A model generated the notes under the pieces. The model was not told the origin of the DNA. It searched no databases and was given only the letters and a program-made list of their open reading frames with translations. Made by a program: the position numbers and the translations under genes. From Erythrocercus mccallii (lineage: Eukaryota; Chordata; Aves; Passeriformes; Dicruridae), in the NCBI GenBank assembly GCA_013397435.1, contig VZRG01000006.1:558001-622000 (forward strand): a stretch of DNA of 64,000 nucleotides, written 5' to 3'. Below, one piece after another: positions 1 through 12,689 of this stretch (position 1 is its first letter; each line of letters opens with the position of its first letter).

Positions 1-3000
1 GTGATAACATTTCTTTTTCAAAATTATAAAATGCTCCTGCTAAAAGACAGATTTTATTCTGTGTCTTGGCCCACAAATTATTCAAACACTGTAAAAATTC
101 TGCTTTGTATAGCTGATGCCAAAAGTCCCTTTAGTTGTTCACATAGGGCATTTTAAATATCTTGCAAAGTTATTTATAACTATTGTATTACTGTAATTAA
201 AATAAGACCTATCAATTACATTAATTAATGTTAGTGTGTGGGTGTCTGCCCAGGAAGTGAATATAGAGTGCAATTTGTTTGAACTATTCTCTCTGCTGCA
301 ATGATTCTGTTACACATGAAATATTAGTACTTAGCTAGATTTAATTGAACAAAGAAAACTACGTCAACAGCCTTGGGGAAAAATTCTAATCAGAAATGAG
401 CAAGCAGTTAAACAAGTTTGCCTCTGTACTGAAAAAAAAAATATAAAAGGCATAAAATTACTGTTGATGATTAGATATGAAAACATAGAAATTACACATT
501 ATCAGTCTGGAATAGATAAAATACGAAAATATTCCCAGAATCTCATGTCTTTTACTATATTGATGCTGTTTAGGTTTTGCCTTTTTCTGTGTTCTCTGTG
601 TTCTTCACACATATATTTGTAGCTCTGTAGTCTATTGTATTGGTGACTAGTCTTCCTAGTACTTTTCCATGCCCTTTCCTTAAGCAGAAAGACAAAACAA
701 ATTTCAAGCCCTGGGAGGTACAAGGCTCCAGTGCTATCTTGGTTCTTCCTGGGAACCAAGGCTGAGAACAACTCTTGGAGATAGATCCTATTGGACAAAG
801 TACAACTAGTCCTGAAGGGGGGCTCCAGAGAGGGGGCTTGGCCCAGAGGGGAATCGCATCACCATTTGTCCTCTTAATTTTATCAATTATGCTAATTTCC
901 TAAAACCTATAGAAATGTACTCACCCCTGGAGTAGGCTTTTGTGGACATCTTTCCATAACTGCTTCTGAAGGTCTACAAATAAAGATCCCTTTCTAGATT
1001 ATCTCCTTATGAAAATTATCTTGAGATTCATTTCCAGGTTGAGCAAAAGGCAACAACATGTCAAGGTAAAATCACTTAATTATGCTGGGTGTTTATGTCA
1101 GCCTATCCCACTGTGATAAGGGCCATGCTATTTCTGATTTCATTTCACAGCATGGTAGATGATGCTTTTATTTCTTTCGTCTCAGTTTGTGAATTCATTA
1201 AATCAACACATTTTTCCTATGCCTTGCCTCTGAAATTATAGTGAGTAGTTTGTAAAAGTCAATTGACTCAGCTTGTAGCTGGCATCAACCAGGTTTTTCT
1301 TACTGAAACAACATATTTCTTGTGACAAGCACCTCTTAGATTAACTTGAACTCTGCTACTGGCCAGATGCAGAACCAGAGGTGCATCATTTCATCTGGCA
1401 TTGGTCTGTCTTGTTTATTTAGATCATAAACTTCTCAAGATGGGGCCACAGATGGCAGCTTCTGAATGCCTGTGCAGGACAGGGTTGGCATATTACATAA
1501 CTTCAATTTACTGCAATACCAATGGAAAAAAAAAGTTTTATAGTGACTTAAATAATTTGGAATGAGGTACATATAAACACCTCTTTTCCTTTTAAATTAG
1601 TTTTTATGAAGTGCTTCTGATAGAAAGATTTTATGGCCTCAATTTGCATTTTGAACTGACTGAGCAATGTTCTTATTGGAAACTTTCTATCACGTTGCCT
1701 CCTGTCTGCTTCACTCTCTTGCGAGGTCCAGGGTAAATACCTTACCATTGCTATTGAGTCACTCAGCCATAGTAACAACTCAAACCAACACCAAACCCTC
1801 TGTGGCCATTAGGATTACAAGTAATCTAAGCATCATCTTCTGGAGCAAATCAGCAGGAAAGAAAAACACAGGAAAGTGGCATGCAACAACTGGCTTTGAA
1901 TATTAAGCAAGGAAGGTCAGCAGAAAGTCAAAAATATTTTGCATGGCAGCACAAACCGCAGGCTCAAAGTCAGGATTGCCACTAAGTTACAACAGGCCTG
2001 CAAATATTCTAGGAGGAAAACAAGGGTATTGTTCAAAAAACAAATGGCTCCATCACCCTTTCTGACTCTCAGGGAAACATAAGCAATTAAGAGTGGGTCA
2101 GGAGTTCCATGTTAAGAACTCCAGGTTATCTGAAGGTAGGGACATGGCTTTCACTAATTTCTCTTTTGCATTAATAAAGCTGAATTCCAAAGAGATGTGA
2201 GTTTGCACATTAGCTGATTGGGCAGGCTGGGCAGAGTCTGCTGCAGGCATCTGAGGTACGGAATTTAGGAGACCAGTTTGTTGAAGCTCTGTATATTCTC
2301 ACTGAGAGGTAAAAATCAAAGTGTTAAAGAGAGAAGGGAAGTAGCTATTATTCTCTAAAGTTCCATCTGAAGGAACCTGCCATGATTTACTGAGGCGAAG
2401 CAGAACCTAAAGAGATAACTCCACTTTACAAATAGCTGCCAGTTTGTTTGATCTGCATATGGTCATACCTAATGGTGACAATTCCCCATGAAATTTCAGA
2501 ACAGGTGGAAACTGTAACTGCTTGAACAAAACACCATGGACATTTTTCAGAACATCAGGCCCATAGATCAGGGGTTATTCATGTTTTCTTGCAAGTATTT
2601 AAAAATGCTGCAGGGTCATCCATATCTCTTACAGGAATCATTGCCAATATAAAGGTAACAAACTGTAACTTCAATTGAAAAGCTTCCAACTTCCTTTTAT
2701 GCCCTTTCAAAGAGATTAATCACTTTGAGAGATGATCCCTCCTCTCTAGATCTTTACCTTTTTACTCACATCTGTCACAATCAATGCAATTCACAAGATT
2801 CCACTGAAAGACTGGTGGTCATGTTTTCCATAGGGCAAAACTAAAAGATTGAAATAAAGCAGGAAACTCTAAAAATTTTAAAAAGTGTACAAGAACAAAA
2901 TAGGGTCAAGCTTTAATCTGATACAGTTGTAATATGGTCTCCTCTAGGAAAATATTAAGCACTTAGAGTTTAACTGAAAACATACAAGAATTTCCACTAG

Positions 3001-5760
3001 GACTTCTCAGGAATGCAAACTAAGCATCTTTAAATGCTCTGTTGGACCAATTTTTAATTCCAGGTAAAAAAGAAAGTGAAGAAAGACAATCACTTTTGAG
3101 GGAAAAGAGAAAGCAAGGAAGTGAAAATATTGGGTTATTTATTAAAAATGACAATAGTTATTTCTTTTAAAATACACAGCAGAGTCTTACTGGAAGATAG
3201 GAAGTTAAATTTTATCTGGTTCCACAGAAACACTGGGCTGCCACAATAATGTAATGCTATCCCAGCAGAGGAAATAATCAACAAGAAATAAGAGAGTTAC
3301 GGGAAGAAAAAAAATGAAGAAACACCAAACCAGAAAGAGAGCAAGAAGAGAATACCACTCTAGAAATAAGATTGTCAGTACAGCTGAAAATTGGTTTGCA
3401 CACAATTTTCTTCTTCCTTCCTCAACACAGTCTTGCTTGGACATGTTTAATAGCAGCCGACCTCAAAAATCCCTCTAGGTTAGGGTTACAAAGAGGGGTT
3501 GTGGGAAGATATTATCATAAACCAAAGATGCTAATGTATCTATGTGATAATTTATTTGTCAACATCAATTTACTTCACATTGAAAGTAAAACTGCAACTC
3601 TGCACAGCAGAAACATAGGGCTGAACACAGACATCTGTCAGAAGCAGTCGCACCTTTGTAAACAAATGTAAAGAGTGATAGTGACTTTCCAAAAGCTGTC
3701 CAAGACCATGACTGCCAAGGCCCACTTCCACATCCTATTAGATCAAAGGCAGTATCTTGGCCTTTCATTATGCTGAGGAACAAATCATTTGGGAACAGTC
3801 ATCCCTAAGGAGGTTTTGTGAGGCAGAGACAGGATTCCTTCTTAGATCTTTAGTGCAACTTGACTACTCGGAAGCCTTTCCAGTGGCCTTGGAGGAACCA
3901 AATGTTCTGGCTGTGTATTTGCATGGGTGCATGGGTAGGAAGTGAGCAGCACACGCTTGAGGAGAAAAATGCAGAATCCTCTACTTTAAACAATCATTAA
4001 TGGTTTGTGGCTTAACTAAAAATAACAATGGCTGCAAATACAATCTGAATTTGTTTTTTCTTTACGGGTTCAAATTATGTGTGTTCAAACTATGCTGTGC
4101 AGTGACCAAGACATTTAATGAGATTGAGTTCCATGAGGTTCACATTTTAGTGGCCTGGGAGGATGGGTTAGTTGTTCATCCCTAGAAAACTTGTCAGAAG
4201 GAAGGTTTTATTTTAGAGCCCACACTAATAAACTTCACTACTAGCCTCCCACATTACAGAAAATTGAGTTAAGAGATCATTCAGCCCATCTGCCTCTCCT
4301 ACCTCCTAAACATGCCTCCCTTGGGTTTTAATGGTATACATTTCACTTATTTAACTGCTACTAATGATAATTTTTGAGGACCAATATGAAGTTTTTTGTA
4401 GATAAAAAGAAGTATCTTTTTCTTGTAAACTTAAAGGAAAAGAAAATTCCTAAACAGAGATATTCTAGACAGAAATAAGCATGCAATCTAGCAATGGAAT
4501 TTTCAGCACACAACAGTCTCCAAGTGGGGCATATGAAACAGAAAATACTTGTTACTTCCACACCTTTTCACTGGCATCCAAATGCACTGACAACTCTTTC
4601 AACTTGTCTTATTTGACATTTGTTACTCTGTACTTCACGTGCTTTGCATTGAGGGTATATGAAGCTATTTGTTATTCCTTTTTCCTACTAGCAAGGGATT
4701 TATGTCAGTGCATTAGAATGCTATTACAATGAATAAACTCATCACCACCCTGAAAATAAAAACAACAGGGAGAACAGGAAGAAAAAGAAAACCCAGATGC
4801 ATAAACAGAAAGAAAAGAGTTCTAAAGTTCCCTAAAAAATATATGTTTTGGCCATCAACAAGTATCTTGGTGAGCCAATGTCCCAAATGTAAGGGCTTTG
4901 GCCCAAAAAGTAGAAGAATTTTTGAAACAGCCACTGACACATCCAATAGCAGAGATGTGCTTCAAAGCAAATTCAGAGCGTGAAAAGGAATGTATGTTTG
5001 CCTCTGTGTGTTCAGAAGGAAGCAGCAGGATCTGCTGGTCTCCACTTAACCCTGCCATCCTCTTTCATGTCATCAAAGGAAGATGCAAATTTTCATTACT
5101 CTTATAAATATCACTGCCTTGAGGAATATTACACAAGTCAAAAGTTAGGAGAAATAATTTTTTTGACAAACAGACAAACACAATTGGCAAAAAAGTGCTT
5201 GGAGAAATCTGAATAGTGAGACAAATACAATTTTTGCCAAACATTGGCCTACACAGCAGAAGTATGACTAAACCTGGTTCAAGAAAATTTCTGCTAAAGG
5301 AGCTCAGGAGCTGAAGATTTAAGAAAAAAAAAGTCACTGGTAGTTCAAAGATCATAAAGCAAACACAAAAATTAGCAAACTATTTCTGTCTTATAATGAG
5401 AACAGAAGATGACTCTATATGAAATAAAACAATAAAACTTTCTCTATTCCTCTAAAATGAGGCCACTTACTAAGATTCTAAGAAACTTGAATTTCTTCCT
5501 TGCAATATTACTCAATGTTGATTCCCAGTGTTCTACTAGAAGAAGAGCTGAAGTCTCATGGGAAAAGTGGCAGCACCTCCAGTTTGTTTGGAACTGGTTT
5601 GATACGTCCCCAAGTCCTGTAATTTTCTGAGTTACTTTTTCAGATTCTCTCTTCAACATGAACTTAAGCATGATGTCAGACACAGAGACAGTCAATTATC
5701 AACAGTGAGCCTGACATAGGGTTTGGTCCAAGCCCATTAGAGACCTCCCAAGTTTCTGTT
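1..5760. other. Non-coding AT-rich DNA, no gene recognised
   Basis: No recognisable coding exon, RNA gene or well-preserved transposon is visible. The open frames here are at most about 100 codons, lie on both strands, often overlap each other, and their translations show no domain I know. A weak CR1-like phrase near 4,250-4,320 was too short to call. This is read as intergenic or deep-intronic DNA. Confidence 0.6.
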
Positions 5761-5769
5761 CCTGGATGC

Positions 5770-5960
5770 TCCAGGCTCCACACACGGGGTCGTGTGAACC
5801 GGTGCATCCCCCACGTCAGGGCACTCGTGGAGGGCGGGCAGGACGCGCCGGCTGGGGCTGCAGCCAAGGACTTCTGCAAGGGAGCCTGCTTTCCAGAATG
5901 TACTCCTGAGCTCCTCCTAGCATGATCTCTCTGCCCCAAAAGCCCGTTTTCCCAGTGCAG
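5770..5960. other. Small GC-rich, CpG-clustered islet
   Basis: Within AT-rich surroundings, roughly 5,778-5,860 holds about nine CpG dinucleotides in some 80 bases, including GACGCGCCGG. That is far above the depleted level around it. A 138-codon minus-strand frame (5,676-6,092) crosses it but shows no recognisable domain and is probably kept open by base composition. The islet could be an orphan CpG element, an enhancer, a first exon of an unannotated transcript, or the remnant of a GC-rich insertion. Its nature is not settled by the sequence. Confidence 0.45.
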
Positions 5961-7960
5961 CAGCCAGTCAGTGCATCCTGGCACACACTGCTCCAGAAAG
6001 CTGTGACATCGAAGGAACTGATGTGAGGACGACCACAGGAATAGATCATCTGTATAAAGCAGCTGCCTTATCAGGTGTAGTATTAGTGGCAATAGAAAAA
6101 CTTTATAGAAAAAAGTAAAACTCAGGGGAAGATTTTGTTTTCAATAGATCGTGGAGACAGTTAACTGATGCACACTTAATTAAACCAAGACCAGGAAGAA
6201 ATCAGTCAGAAAGGACTGAGTACAGTCAGCATGAGAGTTGGCCTTCAAACTTCTTGTTTTTATCATCTTTAAACTATACCTTGACTTTACTGTGGCTCTT
6301 CTCATCACTGTAACTGACTGAACAGTAAAAATATGCCACATGATAATGTGACAAAGTTTCCCAGAACAAATGTTTCACAGAAGCTTCATTTGTTCCCTAA
6401 CATTACAGAGGGAAATAATAAATCCTAGTTAGAAATACACCAGTGCTTATGGACTCATAATATATTTGTATCTGTTACAACCAGGATTAATTTGTATAAG
6501 CTATACCTGCAGGCTAAATAGTAGCAGATTTAATTAATTTCTTAAGCCATAAAAAGTACTCAGTACAACAATTCTATTCATCCAGTCTGACTGGATACCA
6601 ATAATTACCTAACAGCAAATCTAGCTATGAGACAATGCAAACATTCAAATTGCAAAATGCACACAGAACAATTAGTTATTATATTTAGAATAATAATGCA
6701 AGTGTTCATAGCAAAAAAAAGTGATAGAATATAGTATAAAAAATAAATAATACATATATTATTGCATTTGGTAAACAAAATTTTTTCTCAAAAAATTATT
6801 TCCTTCTCCCTCAAGGGAAGCACACAGCCTCACATCCCTCACAGAAAGAGCTCTACTCCTGCTTGGTACATACACACAGGGAAAAAACAGTGGAATTGCT
6901 TATTTTTTGGAGGTTTTCATCTTGAATGGGAGTGGCCCACTTGACCAGACCTCTCTGTGACTAGGTCAGCTGCTTTGGGATGAAACTTTGTATCCTTTCT
7001 TTTGAATTTTACGTGAGGGGAATAGGACGTGAATTACATATTTGGATACTATTAATTTATTTTTAGTATAGTTCCATGAGGAAATCTGGCGGAAGGTCAG
7101 AAACTGGACCATAATAAACCAGGTCTCCAAATAAACAGGTTTGTGCTCTCGACCCTCTAACACACCATTTTGAGTGTTAGATTTAAAATTTAGGTGATAC
7201 ATACAAAGCAATTTAAAAAAATAATACCTAGCAGCAGGTAGTAAAACACTAAACATGCAGTAACACTGCCCCAGGGATCTCAAACCTCTTTACCTAACCC
7301 TTAAAACACAGCCCAGAGAAGAGTGAACACACTACAGAGAACACATCTCTCAATCAGCTCCAGGTTAAAGGGAACAGCTGTTTCACACCACACAGCAAAT
7401 AATACTCAAGCTCAAGGATAAGAATAAAAGTGACACTGAAATCAAAAAAAGATGGTCGATGAAACACAAAAGTCAGAGGCTTAGACTTCGCGCAGCTATA
7501 TATGGCATCCCATTTTATGTCTGAGTCTTCAAACTTTAGTAACCTGATTTCTGTTTAACATTTCACCTAAGGGGCAGCCCCTCCAATAGCACAAAGAATC
7601 CAACTATAATCTGGCTGTACTGATGGTCAGTCACTGAGCCACCTGCCAAACTGCAGCTGGGTGTGCCTGGGAACCAATCCAGCTCCCATTAACTTCACAG
7701 CCTCAACAGCTGGTAGGATCCTTGGGCTAACCAGAGCAGCTGCAAAACCTAGGTGCAGTGATGTGTCAAGGTGTGCTCAAAACAAAAGTTCAATCCTCAC
7801 AAAGTCAGAAACTTGAATGTTTAGAATTTTTTTTATTTTTTTTGTCTTTTAGAGCTGTAGTTCAATAAAACAAATACTCATCAGTCTTGAAAAATATCAT
7901 GTCCTTGAAAACCTTTATAAACCATCTATTGGAAACAATGATGGAAGGAAAATAATATAT

Positions 7961-8006
7961 TATTCACTTATTATTCTTATTCACTTATTATTATTATTAT
8001 TCACTT
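7961..8006. repeat. TTA microsatellite with TTCACT interruptions
   Basis: Imperfect TTA trinucleotide repeat in which the hexamer TTCACT recurs three times, so the tract behaves as a short compound tandem repeat. Likely length-variable by slippage. Confidence 0.8.
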
Positions 8007-11000
8007 CTCCTTTGTAAAGAATTAGATCAAAAATAGCAAGTTAAACCTCCCCAGCTACTGAGCCCAGAGAACCCACAATAATCTTGGGAATATTACTTCT
8101 GTGTCAGCAAAAAAGACAAACAAACAAAGAGAAAACTGCATAAAAAAGCTACAAGTCTATTGTTGTGCACTTGACTGCATTGAAAATGTGCTACATTTGT
8201 GTGCTGAGTTTCTTTAATACTTCATCAACACTGAGGAACATTGAATGATTTAATGACAACATGAGTTTTTCCTGTCATGTGCATGTAGCTGACCATGTGC
8301 ATGTATTGCCTGGCAATAAAATTACACATAATTGACCTGCAGATATAGAAAACCTGATTGTCACCTGCCAGCCCTCACTGATAAGCCACAATAGCTGCTA
8401 ATTTACTGCACAGAAAAGGTCAAAGAAAGAAGCATCAGAAATGAGATTCCTGTGGTGAGGTCCTACGTATGCCTCAGTTTGACCAAAAGAACTTACATCT
8501 GGACAAAATTAACACTCGTGCTGGGGATTCTTTGAACTCTGAGATAGTGGCCAAAGTGGCTTGGACATAGCTCTATGTATGTGTGCACACAGAAACACAC
8601 ACGACTCTCTAAGGGTGCCAGTCCAGTCCTATGTAGGGAGAGCCACCAGCCATAGGAGGAACTGTGTCACAGCTGTTGTGCTACACTTGAGACTTCAACC
8701 ACAGGCTGAGAGAAAGCACATAACGTGATTAAGTGGAAGATGCATATGTGGAAACAAAAAAGGGGAAAAAAAAAGACATTTGATCATTGAGAGCACATTA
8801 AACAGTGAAGAGAACTGAGCTTTCAGATGTAAAACACATGGTTAAGGCTCATAATTTATAATACAGGAGTCTAAAAATGTAAAGAATCCCCTTATAGCTA
8901 CCAGGTTAAGCATTTGAATTCCAACATGAAAATTTATCCTGCTGCTCTTTTTCTTTAGAATATTGATTCTGTTAACTCTTGTATCCCCTCTTTTACTCAG
9001 AATTGCCACGACCACATACATGCAGGGAGAGAAAGTATGTTCTTAAAACATCTTCCCACCAATTGCATAAATATTCTCTCACTGATTTTAAAATTTGCGG
9101 GTTGACACCATCTAGAACTTCAATTAAATGCCAAATGTAAAAAACTCTCTTAGATATCAGTGGAATAAAGCCAGAACAATGTAACATTACTGCAAAACTG
9201 GCATGGTTTCATAGTAACTCTATATAGCTTTCTAAATCCAAAATTTAGGTTTGCAACCAGCAAAAGACTTACTGTTAAAGTGCTGGAACACATTTGTTGC
9301 TTCCCATAAAAGTGTGCAAAGGAAGGACATGTGGCACATGCTCAGATTTCTTGTTTCCATACCCTTTCTTCAAAATATTCTTGCAAAATATGCCACCAAC
9401 AGCACGATGCCAAGTGCCTTAAGGGTCACATTGGGCTTGCTTCACAGGATACAATGATTATATCATGGTGGCATTGACACACAGCCACGTCCAAACAGCT
9501 GCTAAAGAGATGACAGGATACCATCTGTCAGGAAAAACCGTGCCCAGCTGCTGTCTAAGCTGAAGATTACTTTGCTGACATGATGCAGATGGCATGAAAA
9601 GCTTCATTACCAGGTTAGTTAACCAAGTCAAGAAATCCCACGTTACAATAGCAAAAGCCTTTCTCTAGCTATGACAAAGCCTGAAGGAAGTGTTGTGCAC
9701 ACCAGGACACAGCAGAAGGCACTGCAACCCCCAGACAGAAGATAAAAGCTAATAAGATACCAAAAGATGTGACAGCCTCTGTTCTAAGGCTGCTAACACT
9801 CTCTGCCAGGACTTGTTTTTATAAACAAACCACGGCTGTGCACTAAGTTTATCCTCCTCCAAGGCTCCCCCTGATGCAGAGGCTTATCACAGACCTCTGA
9901 GGAGGAAAACCAGGGCTCCTCTGTCCAGAGGGCACCTCCAGCACCAGCCCATGGAGCAAACTTAACTTTATGAGAGAAGAGATTTCACCCAAAATGCATG
10001 AGAGAACATTTTTATATATAGTTTTGTCAGCCAGCTGAGAAAGGAAAAGGTTTTGTTTTCTGGAAAATCACCTTTCACTTTCTTACTATTGAACTGGAAT
10101 TAATTTTCTCCATTGCTTTGCATTTCCAAGGCCTTCAAAGAGCTCACTTGCTGACATCAACAAGCCCTACTGCTTTTCTTTCAGCTGCTTCCAAGGAAAA
10201 AAAAAGTTTGCTGTAAGCAAAAAGATGTTAAAGTTCCCCCTTCAATATATTTATGGCTTTATATTACTCTGATCTTGTTTTCTTTGTGATTCACATTGCA
10301 TATCTGCTGATTGGAATAATTACACAATTTCTCTGTTGTAATGTGAAAAGTATGAGAGGAATTTTCCATCTAAAAGGTTTAGCAATCCCACGTACTTTCA
10401 GTAAGATTTGTCCTGTCAGGCCACAATTGCTTCTGAGTGCCCCACCCTCAAGTACTTTTAGAAAAAAGATAATGTCATTTCAAAATAGAGGCATATAGTA
10501 TACTGTGTTTCACAAATATGCATGGTCCTGTATTCTCTGCCAAAATTTACAAAATAAAAAAGATAAGAAGTAATGCCAAATGCAGAAAATGAACTTTGTT
10601 TTAATAATGTACGTAGTTTACAACTACCAAACACAGTAATTCCATTTAAGGTGGCAAACTGAGGATGCAGAACTTATAAGGAGCACAATAGTAAAAAAAG
10701 CTTGATGAGTAATATCATCTTTTCACACTTTTTAATTTCTTAAAGAAGAGTTTTTCAATGACAAGGGATACAGGGACAGGATCAAAATGGTTGCTTTGGT
10801 AATGGTAATGGTAATTTTCTAGAATCCTTTCTTTAAAAATTATGGTAGGACTATATGAAATGCTAAGTAAATAAACTTTAAACTGTTCCCTCTCTTCCAA
10901 AACATGCTGTGTTGCTCTAAAAAAGTTGTGCATGAGTATACAAGAACTCACTTGGTAAGTGATCAGCAAAGTGAAATTTAGAACTGGAATTCCCTTTAGA

Positions 11001-11619
11001 TGTTTCTATAAAGCATAACCGTATCAGCCTTAAGATGAAAGTAAATAACGGAAATGAAGTTTAGATTATGCACTCTCTGTGGACTGCATCGACCCAGACT
11101 TTGCACTTCTGAATCCCTGCTGAAATGACTCTAAGTCCAGGCATACACAATAATAAATTATGTTCTTGTTCTGCCTTACATGCCTATGGTTACCATAATA
11201 CAAGTCGAATTTGTAAGTATCTTTATTTTCATAATGTGTTTGTAACGTGGCATCAATGCTGATCTGCTGATGGGAAATCACAGACAGAATGCAAGGTACT
11301 TGCTCAAAGCTGGTTAGGTATAAGGAAGGTGAAATTCCATCTGCAGGAGGCACCCAGCTGCTTGGTCAGCCTTCTGCCAGAACAGATCTAGGCAAAATTG
11401 GCAGAAATGTAATTTTGCTTGGTTAAGTATTAAAACCTTGATCAGGGTATATAACACTTTTCAGAAAAGCAGTGGGGGTGCAGTAACCTGTTCATGCCTG
11501 TGTCTAAAGGAGTAATGTAGATTCTCTTGGACTTGGACAATAAAGACAACTTCTTTATCCTTCAGTTTACCTATTGGATCATTTGCCTTGTAAAGCTTTT
11601 GATGCTTTCTTCTTGAAAA

Positions 11620-11679
11620 ACATTATTAAAATATTATTATTAAACATTATTAGTAATATTATTAGCTAAATATTATTAC
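11620..11679. repeat. ATT-rich degenerate trinucleotide repeat
   Basis: About 60 bases made almost only of ATT/TTA units with AAAC and AGC interruptions. It is simple sequence, with no coding content. Confidence 0.75.
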
Positions 11680-12130
11680 TCTTGCTACCATTCAAGTTTT
11701 GTGAGTCAGTAGAACAAATCTGAATATCTTACAAATAACCATTGTGTTGAAATTCTTTACATATTTTTTTGTGTAGGCTAATCAGATCCCTGTAAGTGTA
11801 ATGGTTTTGTAAACTCTTTTTTATAGAAAATGGAAAAATATTCACCTGCTTGAGAGAAAGTACATTTTATAATTTCCAAACCAGGTGGGTTTTTTTTTAT
11901 TTAGAGGGCAATAGTAAAATCATAAAACATATAATAAGCTTTCTATAGTGTTTTATATAAAAGCTAGAACTACTGCTTCATTCATATATCAAACACATAC
12001 TGCTTGTACTGCTAGTCTCAGTGAAAACTCTCCTCTCTTTTCTAACACTGCTGTACCAACAACAAAATCAGTCAGAAGTGAGAAAATGCACTGCCCACCC
12101 AGGACTCAATGCATCACTGCCAGTAGCCAT

Positions 12131-12215
12131 TCCTCCTTTTCTTTTCTTTCCTTTCCTTTCCTGTTTTTTTTTTTTTGTTTCTTTTTTTGTGTTTTGTTTT
12201 TTTTTTCCTTTTCAT
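12131..12215 (+). repeat. Polypyrimidine / poly-T low-complexity tract
   Basis: An 85-base stretch of C and T (CTTTTCTTTCC-type units) grading into T runs broken by single G. The 148- and 89-codon plus frames and the 90-codon minus frame over this place are artefacts: their translations are runs of Phe/Ser or Lys. A purine-rich complement of this size may form triplex or slip during replication. Confidence 0.85.
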
Positions 12216-12655
12216 TTTGGTTCCCTCTGCATTTTACAAAGAAGCAGCAGCTCCAAGAACAACTTTCTGGCAGGGTGCTGTACATGCTGACTTGGAAACT
12301 CATCTCTGACTCTAATCCAAACCAGCAGGCTGTGAACAAAACCACAGTCTCTGAAGTGCAGCAAACATTTCTCCCCACCTCCCCGGTCTACTGAGACATT
12401 GTGCCATCAAAGATTTTATTGTCTCAGCAGGTGGTAACCTCGTAGTTACCTACAATTTCAAGTACAAGTCAAATGAGGCATTGCTATTTAAAGGAACATA
12501 TTATTTTTTTGTTAAATGGTATGAAAAGTGAAGACTTACAAAGCTGTATCAAGTCATTAAGGCAGCAGAGGAGCTGGTGTGGCAGACCAGAAAGCACATC
12601 TGCAGTCACAGGTACCTTTTAGAAAGATTTCACCTTATAGCTATAGAACACAACA

Positions 12656-12686
12656 TTATGCACACATGCAGTTATGCACACATGCA
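12656..12686. repeat. 16-base tandem duplication
   Basis: The unit TTATGCACACATGCAG occurs twice in direct succession, the second copy lacking its last base. The copies are identical, which points to a recent local duplication. Confidence 0.85.
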
Positions 12687-12689
12687 TAA

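Larger units (their letters stand above)
5990..12130. other. Non-coding DNA with minor AT-rich repeats
   Basis: I see no gene here. The stretch contains short A and T runs and TTA-rich patches (listed separately). The 9,500-9,950 segment is somewhat richer in GC and of mixed complexity, but I could not assign it to a repeat family. A minus-strand open stretch around 11,190-11,350 follows a weak AG acceptor; I do not consider it an exon. Confidence 0.55.

Noticed and set aside
3477..3489. TTAGGGTTA telomere-like word
   Set aside because: A single partial unit, not an array.
4210..4330. Weak CR1-like phrase (AGAGATCATTCAGCCCATCT)
   Set aside because: Only some 20 bases resemble CR1 and no other ordered landmark follows.
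5676..6092. 138-codon minus frame with a YTDD word resembling a reverse-transcriptase motif
   Set aside because: The residues around the word do not follow any reverse-transcriptase pattern I know, and no other retroviral or LINE motif is nearby. Treated as chance.
11190..11352. Possible minus-strand exon after a CTCCTGCAG acceptor
   Set aside because: The polypyrimidine tract is weak, the possible donor (TATG|GTAACC) is mediocre and the peptide matches nothing I know.
11948..12394. 148-codon plus ORF
   Set aside because: Its middle is a translated polypyrimidine tract (Ser/Phe runs), and it overlaps two further frames over the same tract.
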